This document shows, one piece after another, positions 19,204 through 27,306 of a stretch of 64,000 nt of DNA. The position numbers were made by a program, and so were the translations under genes. Positions within the stretch are counted from its first letter, which is position 1. Each line of letters begins with the position of its first letter. This DNA is from GWE2-40-63 sp041664345 (lineage in GTDB: Bacteria > Bacteroidota > Bacteroidia > Bacteroidales > SZUA-534). The stretch covers positions 62,001 through 126,000 of the forward strand of contig JBAYKX010000006.1 of NCBI GenBank assembly GCA_041664345.1, read 5' to 3'. The notes under the pieces are model-generated. The model did not search any database. It was not told the origin of the DNA and saw nothing but the letters and a program-made list of their open reading frames with translations.

Positions 19204-20559
19204 TTAATTCATTTCTTTCACAATCAGATCAAGACTTTTTCTGACAATAGTCTGCATATCTGTTTTTGATGTATCAATAAATTCGCAAAGAGCAAAATCT
19301 TCTTCTACCACTTCATAAATTCCCAGTTTTTCCATCAAGTCAATGTCTTCAATAATCATCGCTTTTAAAAGCTGCATGGGATAAATATCCATTGGAAACA
19401 CTTTCTCAAAATTGCCGGTAATCATTAGCGCACGCTTTCCACCTTTAATATTGGTGTCTATTTTAAATTCTTTGGTTGGCATCAGCCATGAAAAATAGGA
19501 GCGTGAAAAGGAGAACTTATCTAAACCGGGTAAGGCCCAGCCTAAAAATTCGTAATGATTGCCATCAGGGATTACAGAAATTTGGTGATGATAAAAACCC
19601 AAGAAATCGTTTTTACCAATTTCAGTTCCGGTTAACGGATTGCCACTTATAAAACGGTTGCTTCCTGGAGTAACATTGTCTTTTAATATTGCATCAATGG
19701 AAGTACCAGCTATAATTTTGTAATAACTGGGTTTTAATACTTCACTTCCGGCTATTGCTATAATTTTTGTGGCATCGTAAACCCCTTTATTGAAAAGGCG
19801 ACCAATAATTAATAAGTCTTGCGGATTAATATGCCATATTACTTCCCCTTTATTCAACGGATCGATATGGTGAATTTGGGTTCCAATATTTCCTGCCGGA
19901 TGAGGGCCTGAAATGGTGTTTAGTTCAATTCCTTTAATGGAGGTCCAGAATTTACTGATGGGAAATTGACCATTTACGGTAACATGTATTTTACCTTCGG
20001 TTAGTTTAGCTAACGCATCAATTCCTTTTTGGAAATCGGTTTCCTGACCGTTTAAAATATAATCATAATCAGGAGCTATTGGGGAGCTATCGAAACCTGA
20101 AATAAAAATTGCTTTGTGTGTATCAGAAGCATTGGCAATGATATTGAAAGGACGCTGCCTAAGATAGGGCCATATTCCGGAATTTTGCAACAGTTCTTTA
20201 ACTTGCTCCCGCGATAGACCCGATAAGTTTCCAGGATTAAACTGCACATATTCTTGAGAATTATTCGACTCAATAACAAACTCCAATATTTTCCGGCGTT
20301 CGCCGCGTACAATGCTTTTCAAGGTGCCACTTACCGGTGAGGTAAATTTTAATTCGGGTTTATTTTTGTCAAAAAATACTACCTCTCCTGCCTTAACTTT
20401 GTCACCTTCCTTTAATGAAGATTTGGGTGTCAGATTGGGAAAGTCAGTAGGTTTTAAAGCAAATAAACTGCTCTGATGCTGGCCTTGGTTTAGAATCTTT
20501 TCGGCTTTTCCCTTTAAAGGGATATTAAGTCCTTTGTGAATTTTTATTTTATGTGGCAT
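19204..20559 (-). CDS. nqrA: Na+-NQR subunit A
   Basis: The 451-residue peripheral cytoplasmic subunit, first gene of the operon. The N-terminus reads MPHKIKIHKGLNIPLKGKAE, typical of NqrA with its barrel-sandwich hybrid motif. Later landmarks are GDKVKAGEVVFFDK, SGPHPAGNIGTQIHHIDP, ISGNPLTGTE and FPMDIYPMQLLKAM. ATG 20559 was chosen; a TTG 33 bases upstream opens the same frame but lies at the -7 box. The operon ends at nqrF with a clear terminator. Confidence 0.95.
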   Translation of the reverse strand: MPHKIKIHKGLNIPLKGKAEKILNQGQHQSSLFALKPTDFPNLTPKSSLKEGDKVKAGEVVFFDKNKPELKFTSPVSGTLKSIVRGERRKILEFVIESNNSQEYVQFNPGNLSGLSREQVKELLQNSGIWPYLRQRPFNIIANASDTHKAIFISGFDSSPIAPDYDYILNGQETDFQKGIDALAKLTEGKIHVTVNGQFPISKFWTSIKGIELNTISGPHPAGNIGTQIHHIDPLNKGEVIWHINPQDLLIIGRLFNKGVYDATKIIAIAGSEVLKPSYYKIIAGTSIDAILKDNVTPGSNRFISGNPLTGTEIGKNDFLGFYHHQISVIPDGNHYEFLGWALPGLDKFSFSRSYFSWLMPTKEFKIDTNIKGGKRALMITGNFEKVFPMDIYPMQLLKAMIIEDIDLMEKLGIYEVVEEDFALCEFIDTSKTDMQTIVRKSLDLIVKEMN

Positions 20560-20589
20560 ACAATGATGATATGTTTTATAAAAACCGGA

Positions 20590-20597
20590 CAAATATA
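20590..20597 (-). promoter_or_regulatory. Putative -7 box of the nqr operon
   Basis: The minus strand reads TATATTTG, fitting TAnnTTTG, 31 bases upstream of the nqrA ATG. A good -33 element was not seen. Confidence 0.45.
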
Positions 20598-20816
20598 AAT
20601 AAAAATTAACTGGTTGATAGTAATTTTTAGATTGACTTTTTAAATTATAAATTAGTCAATTTATTAATTAAGTAAAGACTAAATCTTTATATAAAATAAG
20701 CCAATTGTAGAATAAATTTGAAAAAAAAGAATTGACTGAATACAATGAGCTTATTAGTAAAGTATTTTTTCAACCAATATTGTAGTATTTTTAGCACTTT
20801 ATAATATCCCAAGAAT

Positions 20817-22139
20817 ATGATAAATCGTTTAACTTCCAATACTAGGTTTTGTTGTAAATTGCTTATGGGATTGGTTTTTATGGTGCTGCTTTTTAATTTG
20901 CATTCAGTGGTGGCGCAAACGGATCCTTCTAATGAATTTTCCACGGAATCTATTCGAGGAAGCCAATTTAGAACCCTTAGAGCATTTGTCACCGGCAATG
21001 ATCTTTCCTATCCTTCAATTCCACTTGACGGAGACCAATCCTTAACTTTTATGTTTGATGAATTAGGTACACAAGCCAATACCTATTATTATCAGATAAT
21101 TTATTGCAACGCCGATTGGAGTCTTTCCGATCTATTTACAGATGAATATATGGATGGTTTTGCGGAAAACCAGATAACCAATTATTATTTTTCAGTTAAT
21201 ACAACCGTACCATATATAAATTATCAAGTTGCAATCCCCAATGATGAGGTTAAACTTAAACTTTCAGGAAATTATTTGTTCAGGGTATTTGAAAACCAAC
21301 ATCGCGACAGTATTATTCTAACAAAACGGTTTATGGTTTATGAGCCAATTGTTCGAATTGATGCCCAGATTGCAAGGCCTTTGGGTGTTGATTTTCGGGA
21401 TGCAGGTCAGGAAGTGAATTTGAAAGTTTATCATGATGATTTACCGATAAACGATCCATTTAGCGAGGTGAAAGTGTTTATAATCCAAAATAACCGCCCT
21501 GATAGAATAATTTCAAACCTTAAGCCTGTTTTTATCCGCACTAATGAAATGGATTATCAGCTGCCCGGCCAAAACTTATTCATAGGAAGCAACGAATTCA
21601 GGCTTTTCGATTTTTCTGACAGGAGTAGGTTTGGTTTAAATGTGAATGATGTTCGATATGTTGATACGATTTACCATATTCAATTGCGTTTGGATGAAGC
21701 GCGTACTGTAAAAAAATATTTTTGGGAAGAGGATATGAATGGCAAGTATTTAGTGAATCATACCAACAGCAACGATGTGAATGAATCGGCCGATTATGCC
21801 TACGTGCATTTTTACTTACCCATGAATGATCCTTTTATTGATGGAAGTGTTTATGTTTTGGGTGGTTTTTGTCAGTGGCAATTAAATAAGGAAAACAAAA
21901 TGACTTACAATTACAACCAAAAGTATTATGAAACCATTTTGCTACTTAAGCAAGGGTACTATAATTATATATACACAAAGGTAGATAATTATACCCATCA
22001 ACCCGATGAAGTGCTGTTGGAATGTTCTCATTTTCAAACTGAAAACGACTATTTGATTTATGTATATCACCGGGGTTTTGGGCAAAAATACGACAGACTG
22101 GTTGGTTATCAGGTAATTAATTCAAAATATCAGAATTAA
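20817..22139 (+). CDS. Type IX secretion system plug protein (DUF5103 family)
   Basis: A 440-residue secreted or periplasmic protein of the family once called DUF5103, now described as the T9SS plug, which closes the SprA translocon channel when no substrate is present. A long N-terminal segment ends in a signal-like stretch (LMGLVFMVLLFNLHSVVAQ). Family landmarks are RGSQFRTLRAF, YYYQIIYCNADWSLSDL, DEYMDGFAENQITNYYFS and the C-terminal YVLGGFCQWQLNKENKM and QGYYNYIYTK. It stands alone, divergent from nqrA. ATG 20817 may be too early: ATG 20865 or 20880 would give a more usual signal peptide. Its presence fits the large T9SS-type surface protein at the left edge. Confidence 0.85.
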   Translation: MINRLTSNTRFCCKLLMGLVFMVLLFNLHSVVAQTDPSNEFSTESIRGSQFRTLRAFVTGNDLSYPSIPLDGDQSLTFMFDELGTQANTYYYQIIYCNADWSLSDLFTDEYMDGFAENQITNYYFSVNTTVPYINYQVAIPNDEVKLKLSGNYLFRVFENQHRDSIILTKRFMVYEPIVRIDAQIARPLGVDFRDAGQEVNLKVYHDDLPINDPFSEVKVFIIQNNRPDRIISNLKPVFIRTNEMDYQLPGQNLFIGSNEFRLFDFSDRSRFGLNVNDVRYVDTIYHIQLRLDEARTVKKYFWEEDMNGKYLVNHTNSNDVNESADYAYVHFYLPMNDPFIDGSVYVLGGFCQWQLNKENKMTYNYNQKYYETILLLKQGYYNYIYTKVDNYTHQPDEVLLECSHFQTENDYLIYVYHRGFGQKYDRLVGYQVINSKYQN

Positions 22140-22340
22140 CTTTTACTAAAAACTATAAGTATACAACAGTTAAGCGAACTTTATGATATTGAGGGCTTGA
22201 CTAAAAAATATTATTTTATTTTAACTTGAGTTCGAAGTAATAAGCCTTCTGACTTATAATTCTTTATTCAATTTGGTTGACTTAAGACCTTTTTTTCAAT
22301 TGATGAATCATCTACAACAGCAATATTCTAAATTCAAAGT

Positions 22341-22455
22341 CAGGCTAACAGCCTGAAAGAACTCAGCCCGGTGCAACGCTCCGGGTTTAATAATGGCATG
22401 CAAATGTCGGCGCATGCAATAATGTTAAATTTGTCTATTACCTGTTCATGCGCCG
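22341..22455 (+). repeat. Multi-hairpin palindromic element, copy 1
   Basis: Three hairpins in a row: CAGGCTaacAGCCTG (22341-22355), CCCGG...CCGGG (22367-22385) and CGGCGCATG...CATGCGCCG (22408-22455). The order is the reverse of that in copies 2 and 3, so this copy is inverted relative to them. It lies in the 710-bp gap between the plug gene and the HD gene. I see no gene in that gap. Confidence 0.65.
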
Positions 22456-22635
22456 AAAGAGTATAATCTTAAAGAAAGTTGGCAAGATGTGGCCAGTAAA
22501 TTAAAAATGGCAACCTTCCTGAAAGGTTGAACCACTTTGAGGTCAAATATTTATTTGGTCTTATCATATTAATCCAAAGGGTTAACTCAAAACTATATGA
22601 ATCGTTAGTTTATCATAAAATGACTGCGGTTTTGT

Positions 22636-22751
22636 GGCGGCGCATACAATAGTGGCTTTTCAATTAAACTGGGAATATGCGCCGCTATTACTATCGCATA
22701 TCATTACCCGGTGCGTTGCACCGGGCTATATTCTTTGAGCCCGTTGGGCTC
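22636..22751 (+). repeat. Multi-hairpin palindromic element, copy 2
   Basis: GGCGGCGCATA...TATGCGCCGC (22636-22685), CCCGGTGCGTTGCACCGGG (22707-22725) and GAGCCCgttGGGCTC (22737-22751). It forms an inverted pair with copy 1, the arrangement seen in REPIN-like elements. The about 180 bases between the two copies hold only AT-rich sequence. Confidence 0.65.
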
Positions 22752-22850
22752 CTAAATAAATCTGCTTACATCGAACTTACATTATTTTAAGTTCCTTGGT
22801 TTCAATAAGTCAAACCCTCACTCTCGGAATCAAGGAAGAGTATAAAATAG

Positions 22851-23441
22851 TTATATAGGTTGTGAAGTCAACCTGCCATCCAATTCCAGTTGATCGGCAA
22901 TAGCAGCCATTCCCTCAATGGTTAAGGCAATAATTTGTGTGAGTTCCATTCCCATCATTTCAGCACCTTTTTCAATAATCGATCGGTCAATTTTTGCCGC
23001 AAACCGCTTATCAGTCCACTTACTTTTTACCGACTTGGGTTGCATATCGAGGATGCTTTTAGTGGGCCGAACCAATGCTGATGTGGTAACCAATCCGGTG
23101 AGTTCGTCAATGGTAAAAAGTGTTCTTTCAAGCAGTGATTCTGGTTTGTGTTCGGAACAAATTCCCCAGGCATGGCTTAATACAGCCCGGATATACTCTT
23201 CGGGCCAACCGCTTTCGCGGAGTATTTTTTCAGTCATAATGCAATGCTGCTCCGGGTATTTTTCATAATCCAAATCGTGAATTAACCCAACAATTCCCCA
23301 CTTTTCAACATCTTCGGAAAAGTGTTTGGCAAAATGCCTCATGGTTGCTTCTACGGCTAATCCATGCTTTATAAGTCCGGGTGTTTGGTTGTATTCCAAA
23401 AGCAATTGGTAGGCTATTTCTCGTGTAGGGGTCATGTTCAA
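22851..23441 (-). CDS. HD-domain hydrolase (HDIG type)
   Basis: A 196-residue HD-superfamily protein, predicted metal-dependent phosphohydrolase of unknown substrate. The metal ligands are visible: His26 (LIKHGLAVE), the HD pair His55-Asp56 (GLIHDLDYEK), His84-type and later Asp residues (SHAWGI, FTIDELTGL). The C-terminal part (KRFAAKIDRSIIEKGAEMMG) is family-typical. It is the last gene of the minus-strand run that starts with the Moco genes, 24 bases after the TlpA-like gene. The substrate cannot be read from sequence. Confidence 0.85.
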   Translation of the reverse strand: MNMTPTREIAYQLLLEYNQTPGLIKHGLAVEATMRHFAKHFSEDVEKWGIVGLIHDLDYEKYPEQHCIMTEKILRESGWPEEYIRAVLSHAWGICSEHKPESLLERTLFTIDELTGLVTTSALVRPTKSILDMQPKSVKSKWTDKRFAAKIDRSIIEKGAEMMGMELTQIIALTIEGMAAIADQLELDGRLTSQPI

Positions 23442-23465
23442 ATTAGATTTATAAAACTCAAGGAT

Positions 23466-24551
23466 TTATTTAAAAATTTCTCCTAAAATTCCATCCAGTT
23501 CTTCGGCATTAACGCCTCTTTTTATAATGGTTCCATCGCGGTTAATTAAAACAGCGTGTGGAATGGAGTTCACGCCATAAAGCTTTCCAACCGGATTTGC
23601 CCAACCTTCTAAAGTGGAAACCTGAGGCCAGGTAAGGCCATCCGTTTCAATGGCGGCCAGCCACTTTTCACGATTGTTATCCATTGAAACTCCCAAAACT
23701 GTAAACCCTTTGCTGTTGTATTTTTTAAACATAGCAACCACTGTAGGGTTAGCTCTGCGGCAAGGCCCACACCACGATGCCCAGAAATCAACCAAAACCA
23801 CTTTCCCCTTAAAGTCGGAAAGCTTAATTGGGTTTCCATCTTTATCGTTTTGGGTAAAATCAGGAGCAGCCATTCCGGGCTGTAAGGTTTTCAAAACAGC
23901 AATCCTTTTGGTTAAATTTTGGGTGTATTGGTAATTAGCCAGTTCAGGACTCAGTGCATTAGTAAGGGTATCCAATTCGGGTAGTTCCAGGTAATAAATT
24001 ATCTCCCGTTGAATAATAAATGGAGCCAATACCGAAGCCGAATTATTTTTTACATACTGTTTGCTAATTTCTATGCCAGCCATATCCAAAGAATCTAACT
24101 TAGCTGCCAGTTTCGATTTTATAGCATCGTCTGTTGCTTCTTTATAGGCTTTGTAAATTTCCTCCGATTGGTTATCAAAAACTTTCTTTAAATCTTGATA
24201 GGCTTCATATTGCAATTGTACCGATGAGCCTGATATTTTGGCATTGGTTAAGCTGTCAATATTTCCTGAAATGGTTATTTCCGAATTTTCTACAAAAAAG
24301 CCTATATAATCTTTCAATTCTCCAATTTGGATGTAATAATAATCGGGGAAATCAACCTTACCATCAAAAGTGAATTCACCACCGAGAATGTCAGTGGAAT
24401 CAACAACGGTTAATTTTCCTTCTTGATATAATTTTAAATAAGCTTTTTCGGGAGTATCGCCTGAAATAGTTCCATTAAGGATAAACTGTTCTTCTTTAGG
24501 GGTATTGCAGGCTATAAAGGCAATCAAAATAATCGGTAAAAGTCTTTTCAT
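23466..24551 (-). CDS. TlpA-like thiol-disulfide oxidoreductase lipoprotein with DUF4369 domain
   Basis: A 361-residue lipoprotein (lipobox ending at Cys15, AFIAC). Residues 20-120 form a DUF4369 beta domain (FILNGTISGDTPEKAYLKLY). A helical middle follows, then a TlpA/AhpC-TSA thioredoxin fold from about 225 with the active site WASWCGPCRR (Cys261, Cys264) and the cis-proline part NSIPHAVLI. It should reduce or oxidise disulfides in the periplasm, often linked to cytochrome c or envelope protein maturation. This two-domain form is very common in Bacteroidota. Its gene is separated from the mogA-like gene by a simple-sequence tract. Confidence 0.9.
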   Translation of the reverse strand: MKRLLPIILIAFIACNTPKEEQFILNGTISGDTPEKAYLKLYQEGKLTVVDSTDILGGEFTFDGKVDFPDYYYIQIGELKDYIGFFVENSEITISGNIDSLTNAKISGSSVQLQYEAYQDLKKVFDNQSEEIYKAYKEATDDAIKSKLAAKLDSLDMAGIEISKQYVKNNSASVLAPFIIQREIIYYLELPELDTLTNALSPELANYQYTQNLTKRIAVLKTLQPGMAAPDFTQNDKDGNPIKLSDFKGKVVLVDFWASWCGPCRRANPTVVAMFKKYNSKGFTVLGVSMDNNREKWLAAIETDGLTWPQVSTLEGWANPVGKLYGVNSIPHAVLINRDGTIIKRGVNAEELDGILGEIFK

Positions 24552-24591
24552 ATTTTAGTTGTTAGTTTGTACTTTGTTGCAGGTAGCTGGT

Positions 24592-24706
24592 TACTGGTAT
24601 CTGGTTTGTAATTTGTAAACTCTATTCTCAAATCTCAAGTCTCACGTCTCACGTCTCAAATCTCACCTCTCACGTCTCATATCTCACGTCTCACATCTCA
24701 AAATCT
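24592..24706. repeat. Compound simple-sequence tract 1 (GGTTACTGG then CTCA-rich)
   Basis: GCTGGTTACTGGTATCTGG is followed by about 80 bases of degenerate TCTCAaa / TCTCACG units (24625-24706). It fills the gap between the mogA-like gene and the TlpA-like gene. The same two-part composition in the same order recurs near 39.5 kb. Confidence 0.7.
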
Positions 24707-24712
24707 ATTTAA

Positions 24713-25561
24713 TCAATGCACATCTATTCCATGTATCATATATAATAAATGGTCGAGGGTCAAAAATATTTCCTGTAAGTATTCTTTAACAGCTTGTGGG
24801 CTGCCGGGTAAGGTGTAAACCAACGTTTGGTTCATGGTACCGGCAATACTTCGGCTAAGCAATGCATTGGGGTTTTGTGCCCCATATTTTAACCGTATCA
24901 TTTCCATAATTCCCGGAATTTCCTTATCAATATGCTCAATAACCGTCTCTATGGTAATATCACGTTGACTAATACCTGTTCCACCGGTAGTAATTAAAAC
25001 ATCGGTTTGAGCTATTTTGCATTCTTCCAAAATCAACGAAAGTTCATCGGTATTGTCGGGAATAATGGTGCTATTAGCCTCTGATTTTTTATTGTTTATT
25101 TCAAAATATTCAGTCACCAGTTTCACAATGGCCGGACCACTTTTATCTTCATAAACTCCCCGGTGGGCACGGTCGCTTAGGGTAACTACCCGGATGCTGA
25201 AAATCTTTGGTTTATGGGCAAGTTTTTGTCCCAAATAGAAGGTTAAAAAGTTTGCTGGCAAACACAAAATGGCATTTTGTTCCTCAATAGTTATAAGTTT
25301 CAGAACGTGAAGATCATTTTCACTGCCAGTAAGGGTATCAAAGGCATTGAAAGGCTCTTTGGTAAAAGCATCTATTACCAATATGGTACCTACTGAGGTA
25401 CCTTTTGTAAACAATTTCAACAGTTCTTCGCCGGGAAGTTGCTTTTCAAAAATCAGTACTTGATTCGAAACTTTGTTAGGCGATGTTGAGGTGTCATCTA
25501 CTTCCACATGTTGCTTGTGGCTGGTAATTCGGAAAATGGATAAGATTTTCAAGTTGCTCAC
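24713..25561 (-). CDS. MogA/MoaB-type molybdopterin adenylyltransferase with N-terminal extension
   Basis: A 282-residue protein. The C-terminal part, from about residue 121, is a MogA/MoaB domain that adenylates molybdopterin before metal insertion: VVTLSDRAHRGVYEDKSGP, ITTGGTGISQRDIT and TLPGSPQAVKEYL. The first 120 residues (MSNLKILSIFRITSHKQ...) match nothing I recognise. MogA alone is about 160-190 residues, so this is a fused or extended form. The gene starts 14 bases after the MOSC gene and is the last enzyme of the Moco block. Function of the C-terminal domain is secure, that of the extension is unknown. Confidence 0.87.
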   Translation of the reverse strand: MSNLKILSIFRITSHKQHVEVDDTSTSPNKVSNQVLIFEKQLPGEELLKLFTKGTSVGTILVIDAFTKEPFNAFDTLTGSENDLHVLKLITIEEQNAILCLPANFLTFYLGQKLAHKPKIFSIRVVTLSDRAHRGVYEDKSGPAIVKLVTEYFEINNKKSEANSTIIPDNTDELSLILEECKIAQTDVLITTGGTGISQRDITIETVIEHIDKEIPGIMEMIRLKYGAQNPNALLSRSIAGTMNQTLVYTLPGSPQAVKEYLQEIFLTLDHLLYMIHGIDVH

Positions 25562-25575
25562 TTTTAGGTTTTACA

Positions 25576-26025
25576 CTAGGAACGCTTAATATATTCTATA
25601 TAGTCGTCGGGATTTATTGAACCCCCTTTAATTACTTTGCAGAAAATGCCTTCTTTTGGCATTACACAGCTTCCAACAATCTGAAAAATCTGGCACCCAT
25701 CGCCGTGGCACTTTTTCCCAATCTGGGTCACTTCCAATTCTGTTTGGCCTATAAGGAATCGGTCTCCTGGAATCGTTTCGTATAAAACAATTCCCTGGGT
25801 GGTAATGTTTTCAGCAAATTCGCCATATTCCATCTGTCGGCCCAATTTTTTTTCAAATTTGTGGATGCTTTCAACAGCCAATAAACTTACTTGCCGGTGC
25901 CAATCGCCAGCGTGTGCATCATTTTCAACACCCAATTGGTTCAGCGTAATGACTTTTCGGGGAGTTTTTATAGTACCTTTTTTCTCAGAAATATTTACCG
26001 AAATAACTTTGCAGATAGTATTCAT
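25576..26025 (-). CDS. MOSC domain protein
   Basis: A 149-residue stand-alone MOSC domain, the fold of the C-terminal part of Moco sulfurases and of YiiM/YuaD. Landmarks are GVENDAHAGDWHRQVSLLA, GEFAENITTQGI, PGDRFLIG and the conserved Cys region IGKKCHGDGC. MOSC proteins bind or modify Mo cofactor, often with an essential cysteine, which is present. It lies between the SiaC-like and mogA-like genes, with gaps of only 11 and 14 bases, so it belongs to the same transcript. Confidence 0.88.
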   Translation of the reverse strand: MNTICKVISVNISEKKGTIKTPRKVITLNQLGVENDAHAGDWHRQVSLLAVESIHKFEKKLGRQMEYGEFAENITTQGIVLYETIPGDRFLIGQTELEVTQIGKKCHGDGCQIFQIVGSCVMPKEGIFCKVIKGGSINPDDYIEYIKRS

Positions 26026-26036
26026 TAAAAAGAGGT

Positions 26037-26411
26037 TTAGTATTTTAAGTAATTGAACGGAAACCGCACCATTTTTGAAAAACCCACCCCGGCTTCGTAC
26101 ATATCTTCATCCTCTTCGTGAAAATACCAATTTATAATTAATGGATTTCCCTGACGGGCCAATTCTTTAAAGGAGTCCATAATATCAAGCAGCGATTTTG
26201 TGGACGAAGTGTTGAAATACTTCATCTTAAAATTAATGATGGTCTCTTTATTGGGTTGGTTCACATATTCGGCTATCCATGCAAAAATGGGTTCATAAAA
26301 TTTCTTGGTATTTTCAGGGATTGAAGTGCCTTTAAACCAATACTGGTTTTGTTGATTATCCAGAATCACTTGTGGTGTATCTTGTGTTGCATCAATAATT
26401 AATGGGAGCAT
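26037..26411 (-). CDS. SiaC-family regulatory phosphoprotein (DUF1987)
   Basis: A 124-residue protein of the DUF1987 family, whose studied member SiaC is phosphorylated by the kinase SiaB and dephosphorylated by SiaA, and acts on a diguanylate cyclase in Pseudomonas. The acceptor region is kept: YFNTSSTKSLLD, with Thr68 at the same number as the Pseudomonas site. Other landmarks are TPQVILDNQ, WFKGTSIPENTKKFYEPIF and NWYFHEEDEDMYEAG. No SiaA, SiaB or GGDEF gene is visible in the window. It lies 11 bases upstream of the MOSC gene in the Moco block, an unexpected place. Confidence 0.85.
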   Translation of the reverse strand: MLPLIIDATQDTPQVILDNQQNQYWFKGTSIPENTKKFYEPIFAWIAEYVNQPNKETIINFKMKYFNTSSTKSLLDIMDSFKELARQGNPLIINWYFHEEDEDMYEAGVGFSKMVRFPFNYLKY

Positions 26412-26496
26412 AATTAGTGTTGTTAGTTAAAGTTACTAATATAGTAAATAATTGTGGAGCCCAATATAAAGCCGTTAATATTAATTGGATTTTGAT

Positions 26497-26943
26497 TTAT
26501 TGTTTCGTTTTTTCAATTAATCGTATATTTTCTATTTCCATTTCTTTATCAACGGCTTTGCACATGTCGTAAATGGTTAATAATGCGATGCTCACAGCCG
26601 TTAGGGCTTCCATTTCAATACCGGTTTGTCCGTTACATTTGGCATAACTTTCACATTCAATACCGGTTTCGGTAATGCGTGCTTTAACATCTAGTTTTGT
26701 TATAAGCAGTGGATGACACAATGGGATCAACTCCGAAGTTTTTTTTCCCGCTTGGATGCCGGCTATTTCTGCTATGGTAAGTACATCGCCTTTTTTTAGT
26801 TGATTCTCGCGCACCAGTTGAATGGTTTCCGGTTTTAGCAGGATATGGCCTATTGCCCTCGCGGTTCGTATCTGATTGAGCTTATCGCCCACATCAATCA
26901 TATTGGCTTTCCCTTTTTCGTTCGTGTGACTGAGGTTTTTCAT
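26497..26943 (-). CDS. moaC: Cyclic pyranopterin monophosphate synthase
   Basis: A 148-residue MoaC, which converts the MoaA product into cyclic pyranopterin monophosphate, the second half of the first Moco step. Landmarks are MIDVGDKLNQIRTARAIG, KKTSELIPLCHPL, GIEMEALTAVS and YDMCKAVDK, which contain the catalytic lysines. ATG 26943 gives a 14-residue lead before MIDVGDK; a start at the internal ATG (about 26901) is possible. It is upstream of the SiaC-like gene by 85 bases. Confidence 0.93.
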   Translation of the reverse strand: MKNLSHTNEKGKANMIDVGDKLNQIRTARAIGHILLKPETIQLVRENQLKKGDVLTIAEIAGIQAGKKTSELIPLCHPLLITKLDVKARITETGIECESYAKCNGQTGIEMEALTAVSIALLTIYDMCKAVDKEMEIENIRLIEKTKQ

Positions 26944-26956
26944 GGTTATTCGATTG

Positions 26957-27023
26957 TATTCTGGTTACTGGTTACTGGGTTCTGGTTACTGGTAACTGGA
27001 TGCTTGTTTCTTGTTACTGGTTG
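26957..27023. repeat. Simple-sequence tract 2 (GGTTACTGG)
   Basis: Degenerate repeats of TTCTGGTTACTGGTTACTGG run through the gap upstream of moaC. They share the unit found at 24.6 and 39.5 kb. Two further low-complexity stretches follow the palindromic element: CTTCGGTCTTCCAACTT-like units (27215-27265) and ACTCTAAGTACTCTAATTTA units (27268-27303). Confidence 0.65.
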
Positions 27024-27069
27024 ATCGGTTTTATCTTCCTACTTCTTATTCCAATTGTTCTATTTTTTT

Positions 27070-27184
27070 GCGGTGCATGTAAGGTATCAATTTCATTGCA
27101 ACATTTCGGGATGCACCGCTTTCTACCGTTTATCTGTTATCCCGGGGCGATGCCCCGGGCTTTGTTCTTACGCCCTTTCAGGGC
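27070..27184 (+). repeat. Multi-hairpin palindromic element, copy 3
   Basis: GCGGTGCAT...ATGCACCGC (27070-27119), CCCGGGGCGATGCCCCGGG (27141-27159) and GCCCtttcaGGGC (27172-27184). Order, spacing and linker (GGGCTTTGTTCTT) match copy 2, while the stems have compensatory changes. It lies between moaC and moaA in a 363-bp gap that holds no gene. Confidence 0.65.
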
Positions 27185-27306
27185 TTTTAGGTCTTCTAAT
27201 TTTGGTATTCCAACTCCTAACTTCGGTCCTCCGTCTTCCAACTTCTTTCTTCGGTCTTCCAACTTTAAATACTCTAAGTACTCTAATTTACTCTAAGTAC
27301 TTCTTC

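Noticed and set aside
24620..24710. CRISPR-like look of the TCTCA tract
   Set aside because: Units are short, degenerate and contiguous with no spacers; no cas genes are nearby.
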